The translations under genes were made by a program, and so were the position numbers. Below, in pieces: positions 31,331 through 40,340 of a stretch of DNA of 64,000 nt. Source of the DNA: Methylobacterium sp. R2-1 (lineage in GTDB: Bacteria > Pseudomonadota > Alphaproteobacteria > Rhizobiales > Beijerinckiaceae); NCBI RefSeq assembly GCF_014191355.1, contig NZ_JACHWM010000011.1, forward strand, positions 1-64,000, written 5' to 3'. Every line of letters begins with the position of its first letter. Position 1 is the first letter of the stretch. Under the pieces are notes generated by a model. That model ran no database searches. It saw only the letters and a program-made list of their open reading frames with translations, and was not told the DNA's origin.

Positions 31331-32842
31331 ATGACCCTGACCGTCCGCCGCCGCGCCTTCGCCTCCGTCGCCGCGGCTGCCCTCGTCGCGGGCGGCGCGG
31401 CCGGATTCGGCCTGACCGAGCCCGCCACGCCGGCCTATGCCCAGGCCCTGCCCAAGACCCCGATCGAGGCGCCCGAGCACCCGCCGGGCTCGTTTGCCAA
31501 CGTCGTCGACAAGGTGAAGCCGGGTGTCGTCGCCGTGAAGGTGAAGCTCGACAACAGCGCCGACGATGACGACGACAGTTCGGGCGGCCCCAACATGCAG
31601 CAGGTGCCGCCGCAGCTCCGCGAGTTCTTCAAGCGCTTCGGCCAAGGCGGTCCGGGTGGTCCGGGCGGGCGCGGCATGCCGCAGCGCGGTGAGCGCGGTG
31701 CGGTCGGCTCGGGCTTCATCATCTCGGCGGACGGCTACGTGGTCACCAACAACCACGTCGTCGACAAGGCCAAGACGGTCCAGGTCACGCTCGACGACAG
31801 CCGCACCCTCGACGCCAAGGTGATCGGCAAGGATCCCAAGACCGACATCGCGCTGCTCAAGATCACCGAGAGCGGCAGCTATCCCTACGTCCAGTTCGGC
31901 AAGGGCGCGCCGCGGGTCGGCGACTGGGTTGTGGCCATTGGCAACCCGTTCGGCCTCGGCGGCACCGTGACGGCAGGCATCGTCTCGGCCCGCGGCCGCG
32001 ACATCGGTGCTGGTCCCTACGACGACTTCCTGCAGATCGACGCGCCGATCAACAAGGGCAATTCCGGCGGCCCAACCTTCAACGTCAACGGCGAGGTCGT
32101 GGGCGTGAACACGGCGATCGCCTCGCCGTCCGGCGGCTCGGTCGGCCTCGCCTTTGCCATCCCTGCCGAGACGGTCCAGGCGGTGGTCGAGCAGCTTCGC
32201 ACCGACGGCAAGGTGGTGCGCGGTTATCTCGGCGTTCAGGTCCAACCGGTCACCAAGGACATCGCCGAAGGCCTTGGCCTCGACAAGGCGAAAGGTGCGC
32301 TGGTCGATCACGCCGAGAGCGGCACGCCGGCGGCCAAGGCCGGTCTGAAATCGGGTGACGTGATCGAGTCGGTCAACGGCGCGCCCGTCAACGATGCCCG
32401 CGATCTGTCGCGTCGCATCGCCGGCCTCAAGCCCGGCACCGAGGTGAAGCTCGCCTACCTGCGCAACGGCAAGAGCGACGTTGCGACGGTCGAACTCGGC
32501 ACGCTGCCGACCGATGCCAAGGTGGCGAGCCGCGACGACAGCACGTCCGGCGGCCAGCCGCGGCTCGGCTTGAGCCTCGCGCCGGCCAACGATGTCGGCC
32601 TCGGCGACGAGGGCGTGGCAGTGATGGATGTCGATCCCGACGGGCCGGCCGCGGCCAAGGGCATCTCGCAGGGCGACGTGATCCTCGATGTCGCCGGCAC
32701 CAGCGTCTCGAAGCCCTCCGAGGTGCAGGCGCAGATCCGCGCCGCCGAGTCGAACGGTCGCAAGGCCGTGCTGATGCGGGTGAAGAGCGCCAAGGGCCAG
32801 ACCCGCTTCGTCGCCGTCGCGCTCGGCAAGAAGGAGGGCTGA
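31331..32842 (+). CDS. degP: Periplasmic serine protease/chaperone of the Do (DegP/HtrA) family
   Basis: A 503-residue protein with a signal peptide (residues 1-37, AYAQ cleavage region). The trypsin-like domain has His142 (TNNHVVDKA), Asp172 (PKTDIALLKI) and Ser245 (KGNSGGPTF). Two PDZ domains follow (VQPVTKDIAEGLGLDKAKGA and LSLAPANDVGLGDEGVAVMD). An acidic DDDDDSS stretch and a Gly/Pro-rich loop (KRFGQGGPGGPGGRGMPQRG) precede the protease core. It degrades or refolds misfolded periplasmic proteins. It is a single gene ending in a strong terminator. All catalytic residues are present. Confidence 0.93.
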   Translation: MTLTVRRRAFASVAAAALVAGGAAGFGLTEPATPAYAQALPKTPIEAPEHPPGSFANVVDKVKPGVVAVKVKLDNSADDDDDSSGGPNMQQVPPQLREFFKRFGQGGPGGPGGRGMPQRGERGAVGSGFIISADGYVVTNNHVVDKAKTVQVTLDDSRTLDAKVIGKDPKTDIALLKITESGSYPYVQFGKGAPRVGDWVVAIGNPFGLGGTVTAGIVSARGRDIGAGPYDDFLQIDAPINKGNSGGPTFNVNGEVVGVNTAIASPSGGSVGLAFAIPAETVQAVVEQLRTDGKVVRGYLGVQVQPVTKDIAEGLGLDKAKGALVDHAESGTPAAKAGLKSGDVIESVNGAPVNDARDLSRRIAGLKPGTEVKLAYLRNGKSDVATVELGTLPTDAKVASRDDSTSGGQPRLGLSLAPANDVGLGDEGVAVMDVDPDGPAAAKGISQGDVILDVAGTSVSKPSEVQAQIRAAESNGRKAVLMRVKSAKGQTRFVAVALGKKEG

Positions 32843-32906
32843 CCTCTTCGGAAACTAGGCGGGATCGTTTCGGTCCCGCTGACCTCTCCGGATATCCCCT
32901 GACTTC

Positions 32907-32935
32907 GCGCCCGCTCCCTGAGCGGGCGCATTTTT
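32907..32935 (+). terminator. Rho-independent terminator after the Do-type protease gene
   Basis: A perfect 9-bp stem (gcgcccgct / agcgggcgc) with the loop ccctg is followed by attttt. It lies 65 bases after the protease stop. A weaker hairpin (gcgggatcg / ggtcccgc) lies just before it. Confidence 0.88.
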
Positions 32936-32976
32936 ATTGATAGCCGCTCCATATTGCAACGATACTCACCCGGCTG

Positions 32977-33204
32977 CCCGGCGGGGGCCCAGGAGAGCGC
33001 CTATACGAGATCGCCCGCAGCGCCCCCGGGGCGGCGCGCGGCACTCAGGACGTCTCGATGAGCGGGGCGCAGGTGCAGGCGCTGTCGAGCGGGTTTGGGT
33101 CGGCGGCGCAGCAGGTGATGATGGCCTCGTCCGAACTGTCGATCCAATCCGAGAACGTGCGGCGCGACGTCGAGGACTTCCTCGCCGCGATCCGGGCCGC
33201 CTGA
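32977..33204 (+). pseudogene. C-terminal remnant of a methyl-accepting chemotaxis protein
   Basis: An open frame from about 32944 to the TGA at 33202-33204 ends in SGAQVQALSSGFGSAAQQVM then [20 protein letters not shown] and IRAA. This is the standard C-terminal end of alphaproteobacterial chemoreceptors, after the signalling tip. No ligand-binding, HAMP or signalling hairpin region precedes it: the frame is closed by a stop at 32941. There is no good start codon with a ribosome-binding site. It is a leftover of a deleted receptor gene, of about 65 residues. The deletion probably removed everything up to the terminator of the protease gene. Confidence 0.65.
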
Positions 33205-33346
33205 GGAGCCCGCCCGCACGATCCATGGGCGAACCGCTTCGTTCGCGCAGGGTATGGGCGAAAAAGGGTCGGTCGCGGCGCGGCGGACCCGGCGGCGGCC
33301 TTTCGGGTTCTCCCCTCAAGGGGAGCGCTGCGAAAGGAAGACAGGC

Positions 33347-34228
33347 ATGGCGAGCGTCGAGGCATCCGGCACCTTCGCGATCGGCGGAGATCTCACCGTT
33401 CACCGTCTCGGGTTCGGCGCGATGCGCGTCACCGGGGCGGGCATCTGGGGCGATCCTCCGGATCGCGAGAAGGCGAAGGTGACGCTGCGGGCGGTGCCCG
33501 GTCTCGGGATCGACCTGATCGATACCGCCGACAGCTACGGCCCCTTCGTCAGCGAGGATCTGATCCGGGAGACGCTTCATCCCTACAAAGGTCTCGTCAT
33601 CGCCACGAAGGGCGGCCTGACCCGTCACGGTCCCGACATCTGGCGCCCCGTCGGCAATCCCGACTATCTGCGCCAATGCGTGCTGATGAGCCTACGGCGC
33701 CTCGGGCTCGAGCGCATCGACCTGTGGCAACTCCACCGGATCGGGCCGGACTGCCCCCGCGAGGTCCAGTTCGAGGCGATCGCCCGGATGCGGGAGGAGG
33801 GACTGATCCGCCATGTCGGTCTCTCCGAGGTCTCGGTCGAGGACATCGAGGCGGCCCAGAATTATTTCTCGGTGGCGAGCGTGCAGAACCGCTACAACCT
33901 TGTCGACCGCACCAGCGAGGCGGTGCTGGCTTATTGCGAGCAGCACGGCATCGGCTTCATCCCCTGGGCTCCCCTCGACAAAGGATCGCTGACCGGTCCG
34001 GGCTCCGCCCTGGAATCGATCGCAGCGCGTGTCGGCGCGAGCGGCGGCGCGGTGGCGCTCGCGTGGCTCCTGAAGCGCTCCCCGGTGATCTTGCCGATCC
34101 CCGGCACCGGTGATCCGGGTCACCTCGAAGAAAACGTAGCCGGCGCCGATCTCCACCTGAGCGACGAGGACTTTGCCGTCCTCGACCGCGCTGGCCGCGA
34201 AGCGTGGCGAAGCACGAGCGCCGGATAG
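33347..34228 (+). CDS. Aldo/keto reductase
   Basis: A 293-residue TIM-barrel oxidoreductase of the AKR superfamily. It shows [20 protein letters not shown], the catalytic Asp and Tyr in [20 protein letters not shown], Lys in [11 protein letters not shown], His in [13 protein letters not shown], and the NADPH-phosphate-binding end ([20 protein letters not shown]). The substrate is unknown; relatives reduce aldehydes and ketones using NADPH. The ATG at 33347 has a GGAAG 7 nt upstream. It stands alone between the chemoreceptor remnant and a secreted protein. All four catalytic residues are present. Confidence 0.9.
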   Translation: MASVEASGTFAIGGDLTVHRLGFGAMRVTGAGIWGDPPDREKAKVTLRAVPGLGIDLIDTADSYGPFVSEDLIRETLHPYKGLVIATKGGLTRHGPDIWRPVGNPDYLRQCVLMSLRRLGLERIDLWQLHRIGPDCPREVQFEAIARMREEGLIRHVGLSEVSVEDIEAAQNYFSVASVQNRYNLVDRTSEAVLAYCEQHGIGFIPWAPLDKGSLTGPGSALESIAARVGASGGAVALAWLLKRSPVILPIPGTGDPGHLEENVAGADLHLSDEDFAVLDRAGREAWRSTSAG

Positions 34229-34336
34229 GGTCGAGCGTGCTCCGGCACACCTCCCGACCGGGCGGCGAGGGAACCTGACCTGGCGCGATTCTTTCATGTC
34301 CGGGGCGGCGCAAACCGCCTGAAGGAAAGGATCGAC

Positions 34337-34786
34337 ATGACATCGGCCGGCCACCTCGTTCGTACCGGACTCCTCGGTGGTCTCGCGCTCGTCGCCGCGG
34401 CCACCGCTCCGGCGCTGGCACAGACGCGCTGGGTCTCCGGCACCTATATCTACGCCGACCTCTGCACGATGCCGGAAGACGGAGCGCGGGCCGGTCGGCG
34501 CATCACCCTCAAGCGCTGGCCCAAAGGCGACAACGTCGTCTACGAGGGCGCTGGCCTCCCCGCGCCGGTCGAGACGGCCGTGACGATCGACGACATCACC
34601 AAGGCCGTCGCCTTCCGGGTCGAGACGAGCGTCGGCCCGGTCAACTTCCGCGGCAAGGCCGGACCCGACGCGCTCGTCGGCACCCTGGAGGGCGCCGATG
34701 GTGCGCAGCCGCTGCGGCTGAAGCGCGTGCTGCGCGCCCGCGCTCAGGAAGCCTGCCCCGGCGAGACGACAGGATCGATCAACTGA
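34337..34786 (+). CDS. Small secreted protein, unknown
   Basis: A 149-residue protein with a signal peptide (LVRTGLLGGLALVAAATAPA, cut near ALAQ). The mature part has TRWVSGTYIYADLCTMPEDG and FRVETSVGPVNFRGKAGPDA blocks and a C-terminal Cys, so a single disulphide is possible. The ribosome-binding site GAAAGGA is well placed. No family is recognised. It is periplasmic or secreted; function is unknown. It precedes the dehydrogenase gene by 72 bases on the same strand and may share its transcript. Confidence 0.7.
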   Translation: MTSAGHLVRTGLLGGLALVAAATAPALAQTRWVSGTYIYADLCTMPEDGARAGRRITLKRWPKGDNVVYEGAGLPAPVETAVTIDDITKAVAFRVETSVGPVNFRGKAGPDALVGTLEGADGAQPLRLKRVLRARAQEACPGETTGSIN

Positions 34787-34858
34787 TCCGTGGCTTGCCA
34801 TTGACGTCGTCGGCTGCCGGCGCAAGTGAGGCGCGGGGGCCGACACGAGGCGAGCAGC

Positions 34859-35938
34859 ATGGGCGGGACGAAGCGCAGCTACCGGATCGCGGTGATTCCC
34901 GGCGACGGCATCGGCAAGGAGGTCGTGCCGGAGGGTGTGCGGGTGCTGGAGCGGGCTGCCGCCCGCCACGGTTTCGAGATCTTGCAGGACTGGTTCGGCT
35001 TCGCGAGCTGCGACTACTACGAGGCGCACGGGCGGATGATGCCCGAGGACTGGAAGGAGCGCGTCGGCTCTCACGATGCGATCTTCTTCGGCGCCGTCGG
35101 CATGCCCGAGCGCGTGCCGGACCACATCTCGCTCTGGGGTTCGCTGATCCAGTTCCGGCGCGAGTTCGACCAGTACGTCAACCTGCGCCCGGTACGGTTG
35201 ATGCCGGGCGTCGCCAGCCCGCTCGCCGGCCGCAAACCCGGTGACATCGACTTCTGGGTGGTCCGCGAGAACACCGAAGGCGAGTATTCGAACGCGGGCG
35301 GGCGGATGTTTCCCGGCACGGAGCGCGAGTTCGCGGTGCAGGAATCGGTCTTCACCCGCCACGGCGTCGATCGCGTGCTGACATTCGCCTTCGAGCTGGC
35401 GCAGAGCCGGCCGAAGAAGCATCTGACCTCGGCAACCAAGTCGAACGGCATTTCGATCACCATGCCGTTCTGGGACGAGCGGGTGCGGGCGGTGGCGCAA
35501 AAATATCCCGATGTCCGGTGGGACCAGTACCACATCGACATCCTGACCGCGCATTTCGTGCTGAACCCGGACCGGTTCGACGTGGTGGTGGCCTCGAACC
35601 TCTTCGGCGATATCCTCTCCGACCTCGGCCCGGCCTGCACCGGAACCATCGGCATCGCGCCGTCGGGCAACATCAACCCGGACCGGCTCTTCCCGTCCGT
35701 GTTCGAGCCGGTGCACGGCTCGGCACCCGATATCGCGGGGCAGGGGATTGCCAACCCGATCGGCCAGATCTGGTCGGGAGCGATGATGCTGGAGCATCTC
35801 GGCGAGCGCGAGGCCGCAGCCGAGATCGTCGCCGGCATCGAGCGGGTGCTCTCGGAGCGGACGCTGCGCACGCGCGACCTCGGCGGGAACGCCGACACGC
35901 AAGCCTGCGGACGCGCGGTCGAGCAGGCGCTGGGCTGA
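34859..35938 (+). CDS. Tartrate/D-malate-type dehydrogenase (isocitrate/isopropylmalate dehydrogenase family)
   Basis: A 359-residue protein. It opens IAVIPGDGIGKEVVPEGVRV, has SLWGSLIQFRREFDQYVNLR for substrate binding, DIDFWVVRENTEGEYSNAGG, Lys and Asp in TSATKSNGISITMPFWDERV, DQYHIDILTAHFVLNPDRFD, and NLFGDILSDLGPACTGTIGI, with EPVHGSAPDIAGQGIANPIG for NAD binding. The ENTEGEYSNAGGR region is characteristic of tartrate/D-malate dehydrogenases rather than LeuB. It performs NAD-linked oxidation, and usually decarboxylation, of 2-hydroxy acids. The gene is 13 bp before the beta-keto acid cleavage gene, so they form an operon. Confidence 0.88.
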   Translation: MGGTKRSYRIAVIPGDGIGKEVVPEGVRVLERAAARHGFEILQDWFGFASCDYYEAHGRMMPEDWKERVGSHDAIFFGAVGMPERVPDHISLWGSLIQFRREFDQYVNLRPVRLMPGVASPLAGRKPGDIDFWVVRENTEGEYSNAGGRMFPGTEREFAVQESVFTRHGVDRVLTFAFELAQSRPKKHLTSATKSNGISITMPFWDERVRAVAQKYPDVRWDQYHIDILTAHFVLNPDRFDVVVASNLFGDILSDLGPACTGTIGIAPSGNINPDRLFPSVFEPVHGSAPDIAGQGIANPIGQIWSGAMMLEHLGEREAAAEIVAGIERVLSERTLRTRDLGGNADTQACGRAVEQALG

Positions 35939-35951
35939 AGAGTCGACAGCG

Positions 35952-36776
35952 ATGAGACCCGTCGTCGTCACCGTGGCGATCACCGGATCGGTCGCGCGCA
36001 AGGCCGACAACCCGACCGTGCCGATCACGCCCGCCGAGCAGATCGAATCGATCCACGCCGCCTACGAAGCCGGCGCGGCGCTCGCCCACATCCACGTGCG
36101 CGAGGACGACGAGAGTCCGTCGCTCGATCCCGAGCGCTTCGGGCGGGTGCAGGAGGGCATCCGCCGGCACTGCCCGGACATGATCGTGCAGTTCTCGACG
36201 AGCGGGGCGGGCTCCGACCCGGCCGAGCGGGGCGCCTGCCTGATCCACCGCCCGGACATGGCCTCGCTCACCACGGGCTCGGTCAATTTCGGCGACGGGG
36301 TCTACGAAAACCCGGCCGCCTCGTTCACCGCGCTCGGCCGACGGATGCGGGAGGCGGGCGTCGCCCCGGAGATCGAGGTGTTCGACCTCACCCATCTCCA
36401 CAACGCCCGCCGCCTCGTCGACGAGGGCGTGATCGGCGCCGAGCCCCATGTCCAATTCGTCATGGGCATCCGCAACGCCCTGCCGCCCGATCCGCACCTC
36501 CTCGACATTCTGCTGGCGGAGACCCGGCGCCTGCTGCCGGGCGCGACCTGGGGCGCCTTCGGCATCGGCCGCTTCCAGAGCCCGGTGATGGGCTGGGCGC
36601 TCGCGCGCGGCGCGCAGGGGGTGCGAACAGGCCTCGAGGACAATGTCCGCCTCTCCAAGGAGCGGCTCGCCGACGGCAACGCCGAACTCGTCCGCCTGGC
36701 CGCCAAGACCTGCGCCGAGCACGGCGCCCGTCCGGCGACGCCCGCCGAGGCGCGGGCGATTCTGCGCCTCGGCTGA
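35952..36776 (+). CDS. Beta-keto acid cleavage enzyme (BKACE, DUF849)
   Basis: A 274-residue TIM-barrel enzyme related to 3-keto-5-aminohexanoate cleavage enzyme. It starts VVVTVAITGSVARKADNPTV and has the zinc-binding His pair in AHIHVREDDESPSLDPERFG, VQFSTSGAGSDPAERGACLI, the ASLTTGSVNFGDGVYENPAA loop, EIEVFDLTHLHNARRLVDEG with the third ligand Glu, and GVRTGLEDNVRLSKERLADG. The family condenses a beta-keto acid with acetyl-CoA to give acetoacetate and a new acyl-CoA; the substrate differs by subgroup. Coupled with the dehydrogenase upstream and a transporter downstream, it suggests catabolism of an imported hydroxy acid. Confidence 0.88.
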   Translation: MRPVVVTVAITGSVARKADNPTVPITPAEQIESIHAAYEAGAALAHIHVREDDESPSLDPERFGRVQEGIRRHCPDMIVQFSTSGAGSDPAERGACLIHRPDMASLTTGSVNFGDGVYENPAASFTALGRRMREAGVAPEIEVFDLTHLHNARRLVDEGVIGAEPHVQFVMGIRNALPPDPHLLDILLAETRRLLPGATWGAFGIGRFQSPVMGWALARGAQGVRTGLEDNVRLSKERLADGNAELVRLAAKTCAEHGARPATPAEARAILRLG

Positions 36777-36788
36777 ACGGCTCGTTCC

Positions 36789-38144
36789 TCACGCCAACGC
36801 GGCCCTCGTCTTGCGCCCCAGAGCCTCCTCGACGGTGCCGTCGCCGTCGAGATAGCCGTGGCGCTTCGGGTTCGGCATCAGCAGCGAGGCGACGAAGGCG
36901 ACCGCGAGCATCACCGCGACGTACCAGAAGAAGCTGCTCTCCGCGCCGGCCTGCTTCAGCCAGAGCGCGACCGCCTCTGCCGTTCCGCCGAACAGGGAGT
37001 TGGCCACCGCGTAGGCCAGGCCGACGCCGAGAGCGCGCACCTGGGTCGGGAACAGCTCCGCTTTCACGATGCCGCTGATGCCGGTGTAGAAGCTGATCAC
37101 CACGAGCCCGATCATGATCAGGCCGAAGGACAGGATCGGGCTCGTGGTGGCGCCGATCGCCGTCATCAGCGGCACGATCATCACCATGCCGAGCCCGCTA
37201 AACAGGATCATGCTCGTCTTCCGGCCGATCCGGTCCGAGAGCCAGCCGAAGAAGGGCTGGATCACCATGTAGACGAACAGTGCTACTGTGGTGATCTGCG
37301 AGGCGGCCACCTTGTCCAAGTGGGCGGTGTTGAACAGGTATTTCGGCATGTAAGTCGTGAGCGTGTAAAACGACAGCGAGCCGCCGGCCGTGTAGGCGAA
37401 CACCACGGCGAAGGCGCGCCAATGCTTGAACAGCCCGGCAAGGGTTCCCGATTCCTTCGAATCCTTGTTCTCCTTGCTTATCGTCTCAGACAGCGAGCGG
37501 CGCAGGAACAGGGCGACCACGGCAGCCAGCGCACCGATCACGAAGGGAATGCGCCAGCCCCAGGCGGTGAGTTGCTCGGCCGTGAGCAGGCTTTGCAGCA
37601 CAACCAGCACCAGCGAGGCCAGGAGCTGGCCGCCGATCAGCGTGACGTACTGGAACGAGGCGTAGAAGCCGCGCTGTCCCTTGGTGGCGACCTCGCTCAT
37701 GTAGGTCGCGCTCGTGCCGTACTCGCCACCCACCGAGAGGCCCTGCACCATGCGCGCGACGACGAGCAGGACCGGCGCAAGATGCCCGACGGTGGCGTAG
37801 GTCGGCAGCAGCGCGATGGCGAGCGAGCCGCCGCACATCATCAGCACAGAGATCATCAGCGAGGTCTTGCGCCCAAGTCGGTCGGCGATGCGCCCGAACA
37901 GCCAGCCGCCGACCGGCCGCATGAAGAAGCCCACCGCGAAGACCGCCGCCGACTTGAGGAGTTGGCCGGTGCTGTCGCCTTCGGGAAAGAAGACGGGGGC
38001 GAAGTAGAGGGCGAAGAAGGCGTAGCAGTAGAAGTCGTACCACTCGACGAGATTGCCGGACGAGGAACCGACGATCGCCATGATGCGGCGTCGGCGATCG
38101 GCCGCGTCGTCCCCTGTCGCAGCCGTCGCGGTGATATCCGGCAT
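36789..38144 (-). CDS. MHS-family MFS transporter (organic acid type)
   Basis: A 451-residue, 12-helix MFS permease of the metabolite:H+ symporter family. Features are [20 protein letters not shown] at helix 1, [20 protein letters not shown] between helices 2 and 3, [20 protein letters not shown] at helix 4, [20 protein letters not shown], and the second-half repeat [20 protein letters not shown]. Members carry alpha-ketoglutarate, citrate, proline or shikimate. It is convergent with the BKACE gene and ends 12 bp from it, so it is transcribed separately. The context suggests import of the acid degraded by the neighbouring operon. No helix is missing. Confidence 0.9.
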   Translation of the reverse strand: MPDITATAATGDDAADRRRRIMAIVGSSSGNLVEWYDFYCYAFFALYFAPVFFPEGDSTGQLLKSAAVFAVGFFMRPVGGWLFGRIADRLGRKTSLMISVLMMCGGSLAIALLPTYATVGHLAPVLLVVARMVQGLSVGGEYGTSATYMSEVATKGQRGFYASFQYVTLIGGQLLASLVLVVLQSLLTAEQLTAWGWRIPFVIGALAAVVALFLRRSLSETISKENKDSKESGTLAGLFKHWRAFAVVFAYTAGGSLSFYTLTTYMPKYLFNTAHLDKVAASQITTVALFVYMVIQPFFGWLSDRIGRKTSMILFSGLGMVMIVPLMTAIGATTSPILSFGLIMIGLVVISFYTGISGIVKAELFPTQVRALGVGLAYAVANSLFGGTAEAVALWLKQAGAESSFFWYVAVMLAVAFVASLLMPNPKRHGYLDGDGTVEEALGRKTRAALA

Positions 38145-38606
38145 GCATTCCCCCTTGGTGATTCACTCTCTGGGCGGCCTTGAGCCTTGTAAAGCTAAGT
38201 ACCCAACCGAGATGGACTAGCCGCCAAGGCCAGGCCCGCCCTGGCCGATGTCAGCGAACCATGAGTCCGACCGCGTCGATCAAGCCCAAGCAAAGTTCGT
38301 CCGGGGATCGCGCGTCGGATGTCGTGTCCGTCCGTGCGACATGACCAACCCCTCGTGCCGACGGATCGCGGCCCGGCGTCGCCTCGATACCAAGGGCAAA
38401 TATCCTGAGTCATTTATGTATTCATATAGTTATAACACACATACGCAAGTAACTCAGCACAGATGCGCGACCCACCCGTACGCACAGCTACGCTCATCTG
38501 GAATATTGCTTCCCGATGCATCTTTTGGGAACGCTTTTCGCGAGATCGTCGTTGCGAAACGAGTTTCGGCGCCGCGTCGGCCGCCGGCAGAAGACAGGTA
38601 CGGAAC
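38145..38606. other. Promoter-bearing spacer, no gene seen
   Basis: About 460 bases between the MHS transporter start (minus) and the glycine-rich gene (plus), so promoters for both directions should lie here. The stretch 38400-38460 is markedly AT-rich (tatgtattcatatagttataac), unusual for this genome, and is flanked by tgagt and actca. I see no RNA gene or convincing reading frame. Confidence 0.45.
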
Positions 38607-39449
38607 ATGACGAAGTTCTTTCGCAGCACGGCGACGGCCGCCATCCTCGTGCTCGGCGCGGCGACCGCACTCGCTCAGGGTGGGGGCGGCGGCGCCGGAG
38701 GCGGCGCGGGCGGAGGCGCAGGCGGAGGCGCGGGCGGCGGTGCCGGGATGGGAGCCGGTGGTGCCGGTGGCGCGAGCGGCGCCGGAGGAGGGGCCGGAAG
38801 CAGTGTAGGCGGTGCAGGCGGCGGGGCTGCGAGCGGGCCTCGGGGCGGTGCCGGTGATGCAGGCGGCGCCGGGGGTACCCGCGGCGGCGCTGATGTGGGC
38901 GGCGCCCGCGGAGGCGAGACGGGCGGTGCGGCGGGCGGCGCCGGGCGCGGCGGCGAAGCGGGTGAGGCCGGCCCACGCGGCGGGCGAGAAGGCGGACCGT
39001 CCCGCGCCGGAGAGTCGGGTGAGCGCGGCAATCGTGACACCGGCCGCAACGGCGCAAGTGAACGCGACGGCCGGGGTGGCCGTGACGCGGCTGGTGAGCG
39101 GGGCGGGCGCGACGCAGCAGGCGAACGTGGGGCACGCGACGGAGCCGGCGAACGCGGTGGCCGAGGTGCTGCCACGGAGGCACGCGGCGCCTCGAAAAGC
39201 CTGAGTTCAACGCAGCGCACTGAGTTCCGCCAGTCGATCACCCGGTCCAATGTCCGGGCCGTCACGAACGTCAACTTCGCCGTTCGCGTCGGCACGGCGA
39301 TCCCACGCTCGGTGTCGCTGCACCCGCTGCCTCCGGCGATCCTCTCGCTGGTGCCGGCCTATCGCGGCCTGCAGTTCATCCTTGTGGGGGACGACATCGT
39401 CATCATCGATCCCGACACCTACGAGATTGTGGACGTGATCCCGGCCTGA
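38607..39449 (+). CDS. Secreted glycine-rich DUF1236 protein
   Basis: A 280-residue protein starting MTKFFRSTATAAILVLGAAT with a signal peptide ending ALAQ. Residues 24-125 are a low-complexity Gly/Ala region built on GGAGG repeats. Residues 125-205 change to Arg/Glu/Gly repeats (RGGRDAAGERGGRDAAGERG). The C-terminal 80 residues are a DUF1236 domain (TEFRQSITRSNVRAVTNVNF, PPAILSLVPAYRGLQFILVG, DDIVIIDPDTYEIVDVIPA). DUF1236 proteins are secreted, alphaproteobacteria-specific and of unknown role. The repeats are prone to length variation by slippage. Confidence 0.85.
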   Translation: MTKFFRSTATAAILVLGAATALAQGGGGGAGGGAGGGAGGGAGGGAGMGAGGAGGASGAGGGAGSSVGGAGGGAASGPRGGAGDAGGAGGTRGGADVGGARGGETGGAAGGAGRGGEAGEAGPRGGREGGPSRAGESGERGNRDTGRNGASERDGRGGRDAAGERGGRDAAGERGARDGAGERGGRGAATEARGASKSLSSTQRTEFRQSITRSNVRAVTNVNFAVRVGTAIPRSVSLHPLPPAILSLVPAYRGLQFILVGDDIVIIDPDTYEIVDVIPA

Positions 39450-39527
39450 TCAGGATCAGTCACGTCGCAACGATGGGCGGCGGCGCTTGGGTGCCGCCGC
39501 CCTCTGCGTGTTCCGGTTCGCCTTGCG

Positions 39528-39542
39528 GAACAGGAGAGGAAC
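39528..39542. promoter_or_regulatory. Perfect SOS box (LexA operator)
   Basis: The sequence gaacaggagaggaac is GAAC-N7-GAAC, the reverse complement of the alphaproteobacterial LexA consensus GTTC-N7-GTTC, with all eight fixed bases matching. It lies 73 bases before the lexA ATG, which implies autoregulation. Confidence 0.85.
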
Positions 39543-39551
39543 GTCTAGGCT

Positions 39552-39566
39552 GTTCGCGCTTTGTTT
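39552..39566. promoter_or_regulatory. Second, near-perfect SOS box
   Basis: The sequence gttcgcgctttgttt is GTTC-N7-GTTT, one mismatch from GTTC-N7-GTTC, placed 9 bases after the first box and 49 bases before the lexA ATG. Two adjacent operators suggest tight or graded autoregulation. Confidence 0.65.
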
Positions 39567-39614
39567 CTAACGATTCTGCGGCGCCCCCGGCCCGCGGTCG
39601 ACAGCAGGTGCCGC

Positions 39615-40340
39615 ATGCTGACCCGCAAGCAACTCGAACTGCTCCAATTCATCCAGCAGAGGATGCAGGAGAGCGGTGTGCCGCCATCCTTCGACGAAAT
39701 GAAGGATGCGCTCGATCTCAAATCCAAATCCGGCATCCACCGCCTGATCATGGCGCTTGAGGAGCGCGGCTTCCTGCGCCGCCTGCCGAATCGGGCGCGG
39801 GCGATCGAAATCCTGCGCATGCCCGACATGCCGGCCGCCAGGCCGGCGCCTGCCTCCGAGCCGCGCCGCTTCACCCCGAGCGTGGTCGAAGGCGGTCTTT
39901 CGGCCAAGTCTCCCGCACCGAAGCCAGCGATGCTGCAGGCTCACGACGGAAACGGACGTTCGGTGATGGTGCCGGTGATGGGCCGGATCGCCGCCGGTAC
40001 GCCGATTTCGGCGATCGAGAGCCAGAGCCACTCGATCTCGATGTCCCCCGACTTTCTTTCGGGTGGCGAGCACTATGCCCTGGAAGTGCGCGGCGACTCG
40101 ATGATCGAGGCCGGCATCCTCGACGGCGACCTCGTGGTGATCCACAAGCAGGACACCGCCAACAACGGCGACATCATCGTGGCATTGATCGACGACGAGG
40201 AGGCGACCCTCAAGCGGCTGCGCCGTCGCGGCTCCTCGATCGCGCTGGAGGCCGCCAACCCGTCCTACGAGACCCGTGTGCTCGGGCCCGACCGGGTGCG
40301 CATTCAGGGCAAGCTCGTAAGTCTCGTGCGCCGCTACTGA
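39615..40340 (+). CDS. lexA: LexA SOS repressor
   Basis: A 241-residue LexA of alphaproteobacterial type. The N-terminal winged helix reads [20 protein letters not shown], then [20 protein letters not shown] for the recognition region. A long variable linker (about residues 68-120, Pro/Ala-rich) follows. The self-cleavage site is the Ala-Gly in [15 protein letters not shown]. The catalytic Ser is in [20 protein letters not shown] and the Lys in [15 protein letters not shown]. Genotoxic stress activates RecA, which triggers autocleavage. It ends overlapping the convergent comEC gene by 7 bp. The start at 39615 fits the usual MLTRKQ opening. Confidence 0.95.
   Translation: MLTRKQLELLQFIQQRMQESGVPPSFDEMKDALDLKSKSGIHRLIMALEERGFLRRLPNRARAIEILRMPDMPAARPAPASEPRRFTPSVVEGGLSAKSPAPKPAMLQAHDGNGRSVMVPVMGRIAAGTPISAIESQSHSISMSPDFLSGGEHYALEVRGDSMIEAGILDGDLVVIHKQDTANNGDIIVALIDDEEATLKRLRRRGSSIALEAANPSYETRVLGPDRVRIQGKLVSLVRRY

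Noticed and set aside
33692..36028. A 778-codon minus-strand open frame
   Set aside because: It lies opposite the aldo/keto reductase, the secreted protein and the dehydrogenase, which are supported by motifs.
38680..39190. Tandem repeats that could suggest a CRISPR array
   Set aside because: The repeats are in-frame Gly/Ala and Arg/Gly codons of one secreted protein, with no uniform repeat-spacer pattern. No cas gene is seen in the window.
39511..39521. gttccggttc as a LexA box
   Set aside because: The half-sites are only 2 bases apart; LexA of this group needs 7. The real boxes lie at 39528 and 39552.
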